The position numbers were made by a program, and so were the translations under genes. A stretch of DNA of 59,741 nucleotides, from assembly GCF_013155365.1 (NCBI RefSeq), contig NZ_JABJRA010000016.1:1-59741 (forward strand). Direction: 5' to 3'. The notes under the pieces were generated by a model. It searched no databases. It was given only the letters and a program-made list of their open reading frames with translations, and was not told the DNA's origin. Source of the stretch: Nocardioides sp. zg-DK7169 (GTDB taxonomy: Bacteria > Actinomycetota > Actinomycetes > Propionibacteriales > Nocardioidaceae). Below, piece after piece: positions 15,891 to 25,500 of the stretch. Position 1 is the first letter of the stretch. Each line of letters starts with the position of its first letter.

Positions 15891-17528
15891 TCACGACTGG
15901 CGCGGCGCGACCGCCGGCCCGGGGTCGGCCCGGACCTCGGGGACCCCGGCGACGGCAGCGGCCGCCTGGGCGGCGGGCAGCGCCGAGCGCACCCCCCATT
16001 CGAAGAACGCCAGCGAGAACACGGCGACCGCCACCATGTCGACACCGTTGGGCAGCCACTCCCGGCCCCCGCCGAACCGGCCGGCGAAGGTGAGGGCGAG
16101 CAGCCCGACGTAGTAGGGCCCGAGCCAGAGCACCGACGGCAGCGACAGGGAGCGGCCCAGGGTCGGGTCGCGGGCGATGCGACAGCCCAGGACCACGGCG
16201 CCGGCGGCGATCGGGATGGTCAGCTTGATCATCGTGTCCCAGCCGGTCCAGTAGATGATCAGGCCGACCACGATGAACGCGACCCGCGCCAGCACCGGCA
16301 GCGCAGGGACCCGGAACGGGCGTCGCCGCTCGGGGACCTGGCGGCGCAGCGCGACGACGGTGATCGGCCCCATGCACATCGACAGCACGATGGCGCCGGA
16401 GTTGAAGGAGAGCAGCTCCGACCAGCCGTCGCGGAACGCGAGCAGCAGCGCCATCCCGACAGCGAGGTTCAGCACCATCGCGCGCATCGGTACGCCGTGG
16501 CGCGACAGGGCGGTCATCGTGCGGGGGAACAGCCCGGTGTGCGCGACGGCCACTGCGAGCCGGCCGGTGGAGGCCGTCGAGACCAGGCCTGCGCCGAACG
16601 GCCCGAGCACCGCGTCGGCCACCACCAGCTTGGCGAGGGCGGCCATGCCCAGGCCGGTGAGCAGGGCGGCCAGCGGCCCGTTCGCGCCACCCTGGCCGAG
16701 CCCGGCCCAGCCCCGGTCGAGGTCGTCCGGGGCGACGGCCCCGATGAAGCCGAGCTGGAGGACGGTGAACAGCACGGCGCAGATGAGGATGCCGCCGACG
16801 AGGGCCACCGGGATGGTTCGCTGCGGACGCCGCGCCTCCCCGGCGAGGTCGAGCGCGTGGCGGAATCCCAGGAACGCGAAGACGACGCCGCCGGTGGTGA
16901 TCGCGGCCAGCACCCCGGTCATCCCCTCGGGCGCGAACCCGGTCTCCCGGATCGGCTCGGTGGAGAACCTCGTCAGCAGCGCCACCGCGATCACGATCGG
17001 GATCAGGAGCTTGATCCATGTCAGCGTGGTGTTGACCCGGGTGAAGATGGCCACCCCGAACGCGTTGAGCGCCGTGAAGAGGGCGAGCACCACCGCGGCG
17101 GCCGCGATCCCCGGCAGGCTCAGCGCGCTCTGCCCGTTCGAGGACGTGCTGGCGACGAAGAGCCAGCCGAACGACGCGTCGTTGCTGACGTACTCGAGCA
17201 TCGCCTGCGTCTCGATCGGTGCGGCCGTCACGTAGCCGACCCACGCCACCCAGCCGGTCGCCACCCCGACGCCCTGCCCGTGGCTGAAGGTGGGGAGCAG
17301 CCCGAGACCGCCCACGACCGGCAGCATCGCGGAGACCTCGGCGAAGACCAGGGCGACGGTGACGAGCATCAGGCCTGCGATCGGCCACGCGAGGATCGCC
17401 GCGGGACCCGCCTGCTGGGCGGCGAACAGCGGGGCGAACAGCACACCGGAGCCGACCACGCCACCGACTGCGACGAAGGTCAACCCGAGAGTGCCCACCG
17501 AGCGTGCGGGGGCGTGTGACTCGTCCAT
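15891..17528 (-). CDS. APC-superfamily amino acid permease
   Basis: 545 residues with 12 or more hydrophobic segments. The family N-terminus is clear: GLTFVAVGGVVGSGVLFAPL in TM1 with the conserved unwound Gly-Ser-Gly. The consensus FLGFRHALDLAGEARRPQRT after TM6 matches the FxGFE...EE..NP loop region. The substrate cannot be named. The C-terminal tail is long and Ala/Pro-rich. It probably sits in the cytoplasmic membrane as a proton or substrate exchanger. Same strand as AIM24. Confidence 0.85.
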   Translation of the reverse strand: MDESHAPARSVGTLGLTFVAVGGVVGSGVLFAPLFAAQQAGPAAILAWPIAGLMLVTVALVFAEVSAMLPVVGGLGLLPTFSHGQGVGVATGWVAWVGYVTAAPIETQAMLEYVSNDASFGWLFVASTSSNGQSALSLPGIAAAAVVLALFTALNAFGVAIFTRVNTTLTWIKLLIPIVIAVALLTRFSTEPIRETGFAPEGMTGVLAAITTGGVVFAFLGFRHALDLAGEARRPQRTIPVALVGGILICAVLFTVLQLGFIGAVAPDDLDRGWAGLGQGGANGPLAALLTGLGMAALAKLVVADAVLGPFGAGLVSTASTGRLAVAVAHTGLFPRTMTALSRHGVPMRAMVLNLAVGMALLLAFRDGWSELLSFNSGAIVLSMCMGPITVVALRRQVPERRRPFRVPALPVLARVAFIVVGLIIYWTGWDTMIKLTIPIAAGAVVLGCRIARDPTLGRSLSLPSVLWLGPYYVGLLALTFAGRFGGGREWLPNGVDMVAVAVFSLAFFEWGVRSALPAAQAAAAVAGVPEVRADPGPAVAPRQS

Positions 17529-17625
17529 CGCTCACCACGGTAGGCACGCGGCGTCCCGGCGTACCCGGCCAAAGGACCCGGCTTCTTGCCTCTCTCCGTG
17601 GTCCTGCGCGGGGGAGGAGCGAGCG

Positions 17626-17976
17626 TCAGGTGAACAGGTGGGACGCCTCGACGGCGGCCGTGAGAGCGGTGGTCGCAGCGAGCAGGAAGGTGGGGCCGCC
17701 GATGGCGCGGTAGACGCGGAAGTAGAGGTCGTCGTCGTAGCGGCGCCAGCCCTCAGCCAGCACCCAGAACGAGAGCAGCATCATGGGGACCAGCGGCACC
17801 AGCGCCGCCGCCCCCAGCTCGGACCAGGTGTGCCGGGCGGTCCCGGCGGCGACGACGACCAGTGCCATCGCCGTGCGCTCCCAGGACAGGGTCGTCCGGT
17901 CGTCGACCGAGAGCGGTCCGCCGACACTGACCCCGTCGTCGTCCGACTGCGGCGAGCTCGACGGCGCGGTGGGCAT
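17626..17976 (-). CDS. DUF202 domain membrane protein
   Basis: 116 residues. LSWERTAMALVVVAAG is the DUF202 signature (ERT.L...RT). Three hydrophobic segments follow. The gene starts 10 nt after the stop of another DUF202 gene (17987-18349), so the two are an operon, and the products may form a small integral membrane complex. Function unknown. Confidence 0.8.
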   Translation of the reverse strand: MPTAPSSSPQSDDDGVSVGGPLSVDDRTTLSWERTAMALVVVAAGTARHTWSELGAAALVPLVPMMLLSFWVLAEGWRRYDDDLYFRVYRAIGGPTFLLAATTALTAAVEASHLFT

Positions 17977-17986
17977 GGCGCTGCCC

Positions 17987-18349
17987 TCACAGCCACGAGG
18001 CGATCAGGACGGCAGCGATCCCGACCACCACCATCACGAACATGATTCCGAACACGGGCGGCGGGAGCGAGGCGCGTCGGCGCATCGCGCGCTCGACCAA
18101 TCCCCAACGCGCCCACGCCATGAGGGCGGTGACGAGTGCGAGGCCGACCAGCGCCAGCGCGATGGCGTCCTGCAGGCGAGAGGGGATCGAGAGCTTCACG
18201 ACGTCGAGGGCGACCCCCGCACCCAGCAGCGCCAGGGCGGTGCGTACCCAGGTCAGGAAGGTCCGCTCGTTGGCCAGGCTCGAGCTGTAGTCGGGGTCGG
18301 AGCCCTGACCGTAGACCCAGCGTGGCCGGCGCCCACTTCTCTCGCGCAT
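17987..18349 (-). CDS. DUF202 / YidH-type membrane protein
   Basis: 120 residues. YSSSLANERTFLTWVRTALA is the typical DUF202 start, followed by LLGAGVALDVV and two further membrane segments (IALALVGLALVTALMAW and IMFVMVVVGIAAVLIASWL). First gene of the DUF202 pair. Function unknown. Confidence 0.85.
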   Translation of the reverse strand: MRERSGRRPRWVYGQGSDPDYSSSLANERTFLTWVRTALALLGAGVALDVVKLSIPSRLQDAIALALVGLALVTALMAWARWGLVERAMRRRASLPPPVFGIMFVMVVVGIAAVLIASWL

Positions 18350-18404
18350 GCATCCAGTGTTGCCCCCGAGTCCCCCGGCGGGGAGGGTCCGAATGCCCTG
18401 TCCC

Positions 18405-19673
18405 TCACGTCCGTCTGGCGAAGCGGAGGTCGCCGTTCGGCATGCGTTGGTGGAGGTAGCGGTCGTCGTGGATCAGATGGTGGTGGTGGGAGCAGAGGAG
18501 GAGGGCGTTCGCGAGGTCGGTCCTCCCGCCCGCTGACCACGGCTTCAGATGATGTGCCTCGCACCAGGTGGCGGGGATCGAGCAGCCGTCCGCGCGGCAC
18601 TCCCGGTCGCGGATCGCGAGCGCCTTGCGCTGGCCGGGGCTGAACAGCCTCGTGGCGTGGCCGAGGTCGAGCGGGACCGAGCGGGTGCCCAGCACGGCGG
18701 GCACGAGGCCTGCGGTGCAGGCCAGTCGCCGGGCCTCGCCGGCGGTGATGCGGGAGCCGTCCGCCAGCGTCGCGGTGCCGAGGCCGGCGGTGAGGGTGGC
18801 GAGGTCCATGGTGATGACCAGCGTCGTGGCATCGCCGCCGTGCAGCGGCAGCCTCGCCGGGTCGAGGGCCTCCATCAGCGCGCAGAAGGCCTCGCCGAGG
18901 CGTCGTTCGTAGGGCACCCGGCGCCCGTCCGCCTCCGCGGCCACGGCCTCGCCGGTCTCCTTGCGGGGGTTGGTGAACGCCTCCAGCATCGTGGTCAGTC
19001 GCAACGCGACGCTCTCGGGGACGCGGGCGCGGATGAGTGCGGTGCCGTCGCCGAGGTGGTGCACCTTGAGCGTCGTACGCCGTCGGGCGGCGCGTTCGGC
19101 GGCCTCGAGCTGGCGGCGTTCGAGCTCCTCGGCCCATTCGGGTGCGATGGTCTCGAGGAGTCGTTCGCCGAGGCGTTGCAGGGCGCGGGGGCCGAAGTCG
19201 GTGGCCTGCTCGACGAGGTGGGTCTCGGCGCGGGTGAGGACCTCTGCCCACTCCTCGGCGGGGATCTCGATCAGGTCGCGTGCGCAGAGCAGGTCGTCGA
19301 GGGCGGTGACGATGACGTGTCCCTGGTCGAGGCTGAGGCGTCCGTCGGCGAGCGCGGTCCCGAGGTGGTGCCAGCGCTGGTCGCAGGCGGTGCCGAGGCG
19401 TTGTGCGCGTCGGGCGGTGGTGTGGGTGGTGTGGGTGCGGTGGGCGACCCAGGCCGCGACGTCGCGGTGTCCCTCGGCGTCGGCGACGTCGTCGGCGCAG
19501 GCGATCACGCGTGCCTGGAGCGCCTGCGCACGCGAGGACACCCGCGCCATCAGCACCAGCGCCCGCCGCTTGTCGGCGAGGGGGAGAAAGGTCGGGTCGA
19601 GGCCGGCCAGCTCGTCGAGGTCATCGCCCAGGCGCTCGACACCAGCGACGTAGGGATGGACCGTTCCGGTCAT
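18405..19673 (-). CDS. DUF222 / HNH endonuclease-domain protein (second copy)
   Basis: 422 residues from the ATG at 19673 behind GGGAGGCG. A DUF222 N-terminal region (VMARVSSRAQALQARVIA; VAHRTHTTHTTARR) leads to a C-terminal HNH motif (CRADGCSIPATWCEAHHLKP, then NALLLCSHHHHLIHDD). It is only distantly similar to the copy at 3481-4800, so it is not a recent duplicate. An imperfect SOS box lies at 19720-19735. The frame is intact; the possible reading beyond 19673 has no support. Confidence 0.88.
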   Translation of the reverse strand: MTGTVHPYVAGVERLGDDLDELAGLDPTFLPLADKRRALVLMARVSSRAQALQARVIACADDVADAEGHRDVAAWVAHRTHTTHTTARRAQRLGTACDQRWHHLGTALADGRLSLDQGHVIVTALDDLLCARDLIEIPAEEWAEVLTRAETHLVEQATDFGPRALQRLGERLLETIAPEWAEELERRQLEAAERAARRRTTLKVHHLGDGTALIRARVPESVALRLTTMLEAFTNPRKETGEAVAAEADGRRVPYERRLGEAFCALMEALDPARLPLHGGDATTLVITMDLATLTAGLGTATLADGSRITAGEARRLACTAGLVPAVLGTRSVPLDLGHATRLFSPGQRKALAIRDRECRADGCSIPATWCEAHHLKPWSAGGRTDLANALLLCSHHHHLIHDDRYLHQRMPNGDLRFARRT

Positions 19674-20003
19674 CGACGCCTCCCGGGACCAAGCGGTTCT
19701 GAAGTGGCTTCCAGTCCAATCGTACTCCAGTTCGATTTGATTCGGAAGGACCGATCTGCTATCTGGGGAGAACCTCCTCGCCGACTTCGGGCCGGTCGAG
19801 CGCCGCGCACTCACCGAGGTCGAGCACGACCCGTCCGTCTCGGGACCTCCCGGAGCCCCCGGGGCCCCCGGAGCCTCCGAGAAGCACCGTTTGCGCAGGT
19901 CAGGCGTACACTGAGGAGACGACGCGCGGACCACGAGGGTTCGCGCCGTCAGACGTGTCGTGTCTCTCGTGAACGCTTCGCCTGTCGAGCAACGGAGACC
20001 CGC
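19674..20003. other. Divergent intergenic region between HNH and GAF-ANTAR genes
   Basis: 330 nt. It contains the SOS box (19720-19735), a Pro/Gly-codon-like GC-rich stretch at 19849-19878 with CCCGGAGCC-type repeats that can fold, and a good -10 hexamer TACACT (19907-19912) facing the GAF-ANTAR gene, giving it an untranslated leader of about 85 nt. No gene seen. Confidence 0.55.
19720..19735. promoter_or_regulatory. Near-consensus SOS (LexA) box upstream of the second DUF222-HNH gene
   Basis: On the minus strand the site reads TCGAACTGGAGTACGA; the consensus is TCGAAC-N4-GTTCGA, with one mismatch. It lies 46 nt before the ATG at 19673. Confidence 0.6.
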
Positions 20004-20702
20004 ATGAATTCGTCGTCCCTCCAGACCGCCGCCGCACTCACCGCCACGGCTCGCGAGCTGCACAAGCCGCGCTCCTTCGATGAGACCCTCGACGTCGTCG
20101 TACGGTCGACGCTCCAGGCGCTCCCCGTCTTCGACCACGTCGGCGTCTCGATCGCCCACCGCGACGGCAGGGTGGAGACGCTGGCCGGCACCGACCGGTT
20201 CGTGTGGGAGCTCGACGAGCTCCAGCACCGGGTCGGCGACGGCCCGGGCGCGCACGTGATCAGGCAGGACCCGGTCGTGCTGGTCGAGCACCTGCGCCAC
20301 GACCAGCGCTGGCCGCACTACGTCACGCACGCGGTCGGAGCCGGCCTGCGCGCCCAGATGTGCCTGCGCCTCTACACCGAGGAGGACACTCTGGGTGCCC
20401 TCAACCTGTACTCCACCAGCAGCGAGACCATCGACTCCGAGTCCGTCCAGCTCGCCGAGCTCTTCGCCTCCCACGCCGCGACCGCGTTGGCCCGTGCCCG
20501 CCGCGAGCACGACCTCCAGCAGGCGCTGGCCTCGCGCAAGGTCATCGGCCAGGCCCTCGGCATCCTCTCCGAGCGCTACCGCCTGGACCAGGAGCGGGCC
20601 TTCGACTTCCTCGCCCGGACCTCCTCGACCAGGAACATCAAGCTGCGTGTCCTCGCCGACGAGATCGTCCAGGACACCAACGCGCGGTACGCCGCCGCCT
20701 GA
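20004..20702 (+). CDS. GAF and ANTAR domain RNA-binding antiterminator
   Basis: 232 residues. The GAF domain (about 20-160) includes the stretch VVRSTLQALPVFDHVGVSIA. The C-terminal ANTAR domain (about 170-228) begins LQQALASRKVIGQALGILSE and has the usual helical pattern. ANTAR proteins bind paired hairpins in nascent RNA and prevent termination; GAF senses an unknown ligand. This layout is abundant in actinobacteria. A STAS-domain gene follows 79 nt later, so both may belong to one stress-response pathway. Confidence 0.9.
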   Translation: MNSSSLQTAAALTATARELHKPRSFDETLDVVVRSTLQALPVFDHVGVSIAHRDGRVETLAGTDRFVWELDELQHRVGDGPGAHVIRQDPVVLVEHLRHDQRWPHYVTHAVGAGLRAQMCLRLYTEEDTLGALNLYSTSSETIDSESVQLAELFASHAATALARARREHDLQQALASRKVIGQALGILSERYRLDQERAFDFLARTSSTRNIKLRVLADEIVQDTNARYAAA

Positions 20703-20781
20703 GGACCGTGGGGTGGTTTCGGGAGGCCGGTCGCGGGGGATGCTTGGTGCTGTTTCGCGCCGGCTTTAGCAGAAGGGCCGG

Positions 20782-21129
20782 GTGTCGACTGTGCTCAGGA
20801 CCCTCATGGCCATCACCCCGTTCCGTTCCCGCTACATCCCCGACCGTGGCCTCGTGCTCTCCGGTGACATCGACGAGCTGTCGGTGGACGCCTTGTGCGA
20901 GGCACTCGAGTCGCACGCCGGTCCGCTCGTCGTCGACCTCGCCGCTGTCACCCACCTGGCCAGCGTGGGGGTCGGTGCCCTCGTCGCCGCCGTACGCCGT
21001 GAGGAGGGGCTCCCCGTCACGCTCGTTGCCCCCGAGGGATCCTTTGCCCACGTGGTGCTGGACATGTGCGGGGTGCCCCACTGGTCCGCCGCGCCCGAGC
21101 ACGAGGCGGACGTCGTCGACGCCCACTGA
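20782..21129 (+). CDS. STAS-domain protein (anti-sigma factor antagonist type)
   Basis: 115 residues from a GTG at 20782. The STAS fold pattern is seen: GLVLSGDIDELSVDALCEAL, then PLVVDLAAVTHLASVGVGAL, where the serine corresponds to the one phosphorylated by anti-sigma kinases in SpoIIAA-type proteins. The usual D-x-S-G is changed to LAS-V. It probably acts in a partner-switching stress pathway; no kinase or phosphatase partner is adjacent. Confidence 0.8.
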   Translation: MSTVLRTLMAITPFRSRYIPDRGLVLSGDIDELSVDALCEALESHAGPLVVDLAAVTHLASVGVGALVAAVRREEGLPVTLVAPEGSFAHVVLDMCGVPHWSAAPEHEADVVDAH

Positions 21130-21155
21130 CCCGGACGGCCGGGACGGAACCCCGG

Positions 21156-22325
21156 TCAGGGCAGCCCCGGCGCCTCGTCGAGACCGAGCGCCGGCCAGGC
21201 GCCGCTGACGAACGTCTGCAGGTTGCCCCAGCCGGTGGCGCCGGTGTGGGTGTCGTGCACGCGGATCATGCAGTCACGGAACTGGTTGATCTCCTCGACC
21301 ACCTCGCGGCGCGAGGTGTCGGCGTAGTGGTTGCCGTCCTGCCAGTACTCCCCGCGCCACGAGCCGTTCCGGTCGCCGTTCGGGCGGTGGTAGAACCCCG
21401 CGCCGAGGTGGAAGCCGGTGTCCGAGATCGGCTCGGCCACCAGGTCGCGGACGCTCCCGTCGGCCATCGTCAGGTGGAACGTGCCGCCGAGGAAGCGCAG
21501 GTTGTCGGGGTCGAAGCGGATCTCCGGGTCGATGCCGACCAGCAGCTCGCGCCGGCCGTCCGCGTGCTCGAAGCCGCCCTGCGCGCGCACCTGGCGGAAC
21601 CCGGGCGCGGAGAGGTCGAGCAGGTACTGGTGGAAGCCGTAGGTGTGGCCGTCGGGGTGCTCGAGGTGGATCGGGTTCCACACCGCCAGCACGCTGCCGG
21701 TGCTGAGGTCGTTGGCGCCGGTGGGCAGGTCGCGCGGGTCGTCGCCGACGCTGGGTCGGATGCCCCACGAGTGGTCGCGGGTCATCACCCACTCGCCCGG
21801 CTCCACGACGGTGCGCACCCCCTCGATCTCGACCCAGCCCTCGGCGACCACGCCGATCTGGTGGTAGCGGATCTGGTCGGCGGTACGACGGGAACCGGTC
21901 GGGTCGCGGCGGTCCTCGCGCTGCTCGGTGACGCAGGGGACGGTGCCCGCGAGGACCAGGTCGTAGGCGACCGGCTGCTCCTCGTTGGCCTCCAGCCGCA
22001 CCCGGACCCGCTTCAGCGGCTCCAGGACCTCGTAGCGGATCGGGCCGACGTCCACGGAGTCCGGCGCGGAGGACAGCGACCGGCTGGCCCGCACGGTCCA
22101 CTGCTCGACGCCGCGCGCCACCCCGGCGTAGCCGTCGACGACGTTGCGGTTGACGTACTTGCCGAACCCGAGCCCGATCTGCACCGAGCCGTCCTTCGCG
22201 GCCGCCATCAGGCAGACCTTCTCGGCCCAGGCGAGGTCGGTGTGGGACACCGTCGCGAAGGTGTCCACGATCTGGTGGGTGAACTGCTCGTCGGCCGCGG
22301 TGAGCGGCCCGATCGATCCTGACAT
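21156..22325 (-). CDS. Lipocalin-like (AttH/CrtC-type) protein of unknown function
   Basis: 389 residues. The start at the ATG at 22325 follows CGGAG; a GTG at 22331 is possible. The protein is beta-rich with no signal peptide or transmembrane segments. Parts such as WVMTRDHSWGIRP, YGFHQYLLDL and GHTYGFHQ resemble the AttH/hydroxyneurosporene-synthase-like lipocalin families, in which WxxRDHSWGxR is common. Any enzymatic role is uncertain. It stands alone, convergent with the STAS gene. Confidence 0.55.
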   Translation of the reverse strand: MSGSIGPLTAADEQFTHQIVDTFATVSHTDLAWAEKVCLMAAAKDGSVQIGLGFGKYVNRNVVDGYAGVARGVEQWTVRASRSLSSAPDSVDVGPIRYEVLEPLKRVRVRLEANEEQPVAYDLVLAGTVPCVTEQREDRRDPTGSRRTADQIRYHQIGVVAEGWVEIEGVRTVVEPGEWVMTRDHSWGIRPSVGDDPRDLPTGANDLSTGSVLAVWNPIHLEHPDGHTYGFHQYLLDLSAPGFRQVRAQGGFEHADGRRELLVGIDPEIRFDPDNLRFLGGTFHLTMADGSVRDLVAEPISDTGFHLGAGFYHRPNGDRNGSWRGEYWQDGNHYADTSRREVVEEINQFRDCMIRVHDTHTGATGWGNLQTFVSGAWPALGLDEAPGLP

Positions 22326-22540
22326 CGGCACTCCGGACGCGCGGGGGTTCGCGGCGCGGTTCCCGGCGCCGACGACGGACGTCCGGACCCTACTGGCGCG
22401 CAGCCCCGGCCCGCGGGGGTTCGTCCCACTCCGCCGATCCGCTCCACCGTCCCACGCCCGCGCCGTACGCCGACGGGGCCGGCAGCACCCTGAGGTGCTG
22501 CCGGCCCCGCCGGTCGTGCTGGGTCGTGCTGGGTCGTGCG

Positions 22541-25500
22541 TCAGCGCACCACGCGGACCACCTTGCGGGTGTTGGACGCCTTCACCAACGCGTTGCCGGC
22601 GTAGCGGACCACGAGGGTCTTCTGGCCGGGCTTGCCGAGCCGTGCCAGCGTCAGCACCACTCGACCCTTCGCGTTGGTCGTCCCGCGGGCCACGACCTTG
22701 CCACCGGAGCGGACCACGACCTTGCCGGTCACGCTCGCGGAGGCGGAGACCTTGACCGTCAGCCGGGCGCGGGTGGCCGGGGTGATCCGGGCCGGGGCTA
22801 CCTTCTGCACCTTCGTGCTCGAGGCGACCTTCACCACGGCCGCGGGGGTCACCCGCACCGTGACCGGCGCCGAGGTGGCGGCGGCGGTCAGGTCGTCACC
22901 GGTGTACGACGCGGTGACCGACACCGACCCGGCGGTGGGGAACGGCCCGACCGGGCCGCTGGCCGTGCCGTCGGCGCCCAGGGTGAGGGTGCCGATGGTC
23001 TCGGCGCCGGCCTTGAGCGTCACGCTGCCGGACGGGGCGAGGTCGAAGTCGTTGGTCGCCGTCACCGAGACGGTGGCCGTGGACGTCTGGCCCTGCTTGA
23101 CCGTGGTGGGCGCCATCGACAGCTCGACGCTCGCCTCGGCCTGCGCCGGCTCCCACTCCGGGTCCGCGATCCACTTGCGGTAGCGCTGGTCGGAGGCGTC
23201 GGCCGGGTCGTAGTCCGACTCGACGTTGCCGGCCGAGTCCACGGCGTACCAGTAGATCGGCGTGCCGACCGGGACGCGGACCCGCTCGCCGCCCTCGCGG
23301 GCACCGCCGGACTCCCACCGGGTGGCGTTGGCCTCGGTGGGTGCCGAGCCGTCGGTCGTGTAGTAGATCTCCGCCGCCTCGTCGGTCTCGAAGACGAACT
23401 CGACCTGGGCCGGGTCCGAGGTCTCGACGAACTGCAGCGTCGAGGTCGGGCCGGTCACGTCGAGGTCCTGGTCGCGGGCGACCCGGAGCAGCTCGACGAT
23501 GCCGTTGGCGTACTCCATCGTCTCGTCGTGGGCGCCGGGGCCGGTGGGCGTGAGCGCCTCGAACGGGGGCTGGAAGGTCCGGCCCACCTCGAAGCTCCAG
23601 CCGTAGAGGCCGTACTTGTACCAGCCGAGGTCGCCGGAGTTGCCGGCCGCGGAGTACAGCACGTCGACGATCGGCCCGGTGCGGGCCGGGGTGACGCTCA
23701 TGCCGCGGTGCCGCTTGATCGCGGTCAGGATCCGCTCGGAGGCCTGCCAGAAGTAGGCCTCCTCGCCGACGGTCGGCCGCGGGGAGGTGACGCGACCCTC
23801 GGCCTTGTACGCACCGGGGGCCCACATGAAGTAGTCACCCGAGGAGTGCATGTTCATCGAGTACCGCATGTTCGGCTTCGCCATCATCCAGTCGACGTTC
23901 TGCGCCTCGGGCTCGGAGAGCTCCGCGGGACCGGCGAAGGTGCCGCTGGTGCAGTTGGTCGTGGAGGCACCGGAGTAGCCGTCGAAGGCGCTGTACTCGG
24001 TGTAGTTGCGGTTCAGGTCCACGCCCCAGTTGTTGCGGGAACCGACGTCGTAGCTCTCGCCCTCGGGGCAGTACCGCGTCAGGTTCTTGCGCTGCGAGGC
24101 GAAGTCGAAGAACGAGTAGTGCCCGCCGTCGGGGTTGATCGACGGGGCGATCCAGATCTCCAGGTTGTCGACCAGGTCCCGGGTCGGGGCGTGGGTGGCG
24201 TAGTTGCGCAGCAGCCGCTCGGCGACCTCCACGGTGACCAGGGGCGGCACCCACTCGCGGGCGTGCTCCTGGGCGTAGGCCATGACCCCGGGCTTCGAGC
24301 CGTCCCGGGTCTTGCCGATCTTGAGCGCGTAGACCGGGTGCGGGTCACGGGAGACCCACGCCGGCGCGTTGAGGTTGTCGCTCAGCTCGATCACCGGGGT
24401 CGCCCGGACGACGCCGGTGCCGGCCTCGGTGCGGTACGGGTAGGCGTCGACCAGGGTCGAGGCCTCGGGGTCGGCCGCGATCGCGTTGACCACGTCGATG
24501 GCCGTGGTGGTGATCGCGCCGCTCGCGTCGGTGGCCACGCTGATGGTGATCCGGTTGTCGCTCACGGTGACGTCGAGCGCCGCGTCGGGCGTGCCCGGGT
24601 CGACGATCTGCGCGCTGAGGGCGTTGCCGCCCTCGTGGCCCCAGGCGAGCGACTCGATGCCGACCCGCGAGGCGTCAGGCACGGCCTCGGCCGGGACGAG
24701 CTGGCCGGTCACGGCGTTGCCGCCGTTGCGGATGCGGGTCGCGTCCATCAGCGAGATGCCGACGGTCGGGATCGTGATGGTCTCGCCGCTCGTCGGGGTG
24801 GCACTGCCGCTCGGCGCGGACGCCAGACCGGTGGTGGCGTTGACCAGGGCGACGGCGACCGCGCCGGCGTTCTGGGCGTTGAGGACCTTGTCGGCCAGCG
24901 AGCACTCACCGCGGTCGATGACCGCGATCGCGCCGGCGGGCAGGCCGGTGATCGGGCCGCAGCCCATGGTCGGCGTGGCGGCCGGCCAGGCCGCGTTCGC
25001 CGCGGACGTCACCCGACGCAGTACGACGGGTGCCGCCGTGGTCTCCGCGGTGGGCAGCAGCGACGCCCAGGCGCCGCTCGACGCCACGGCGTACGGGATC
25101 TGGACCTGGCGGCCGTCGATCGTCGCGGTGATCTTGTTGGTGTCCTCGAGCAGGGCCTGCGCCTTGCGCCGGTAGCCCGCGGACTTGTTCGGGAGCTCGA
25201 CGACCTCCGCGAGGTCCGGGAAGTCCTTCCCGAGCTGCTTGAGGCGGTCGTAGAGCTCGGTCGGCACGAGGTACTTCGACATGTAGTCCTGCTGGTAGCC
25301 CGGCCCCTTGAACGGGTCCTTCTCCGAGCCGGTCCGCAGCCAGTCGTTGACCTCCACGATCGTCACGTCGCCGCTGGGGCTGGTGATCCGGATCCGGTCG
25401 GGGCGCACCGGCTCGCCGCGCACGTCGACGTGCACCGGCGAGGCGCCGAGGTGGTACATGTACACGCCCGCGTCGACGAAGCGGCTGATCGTCTGGGTGC

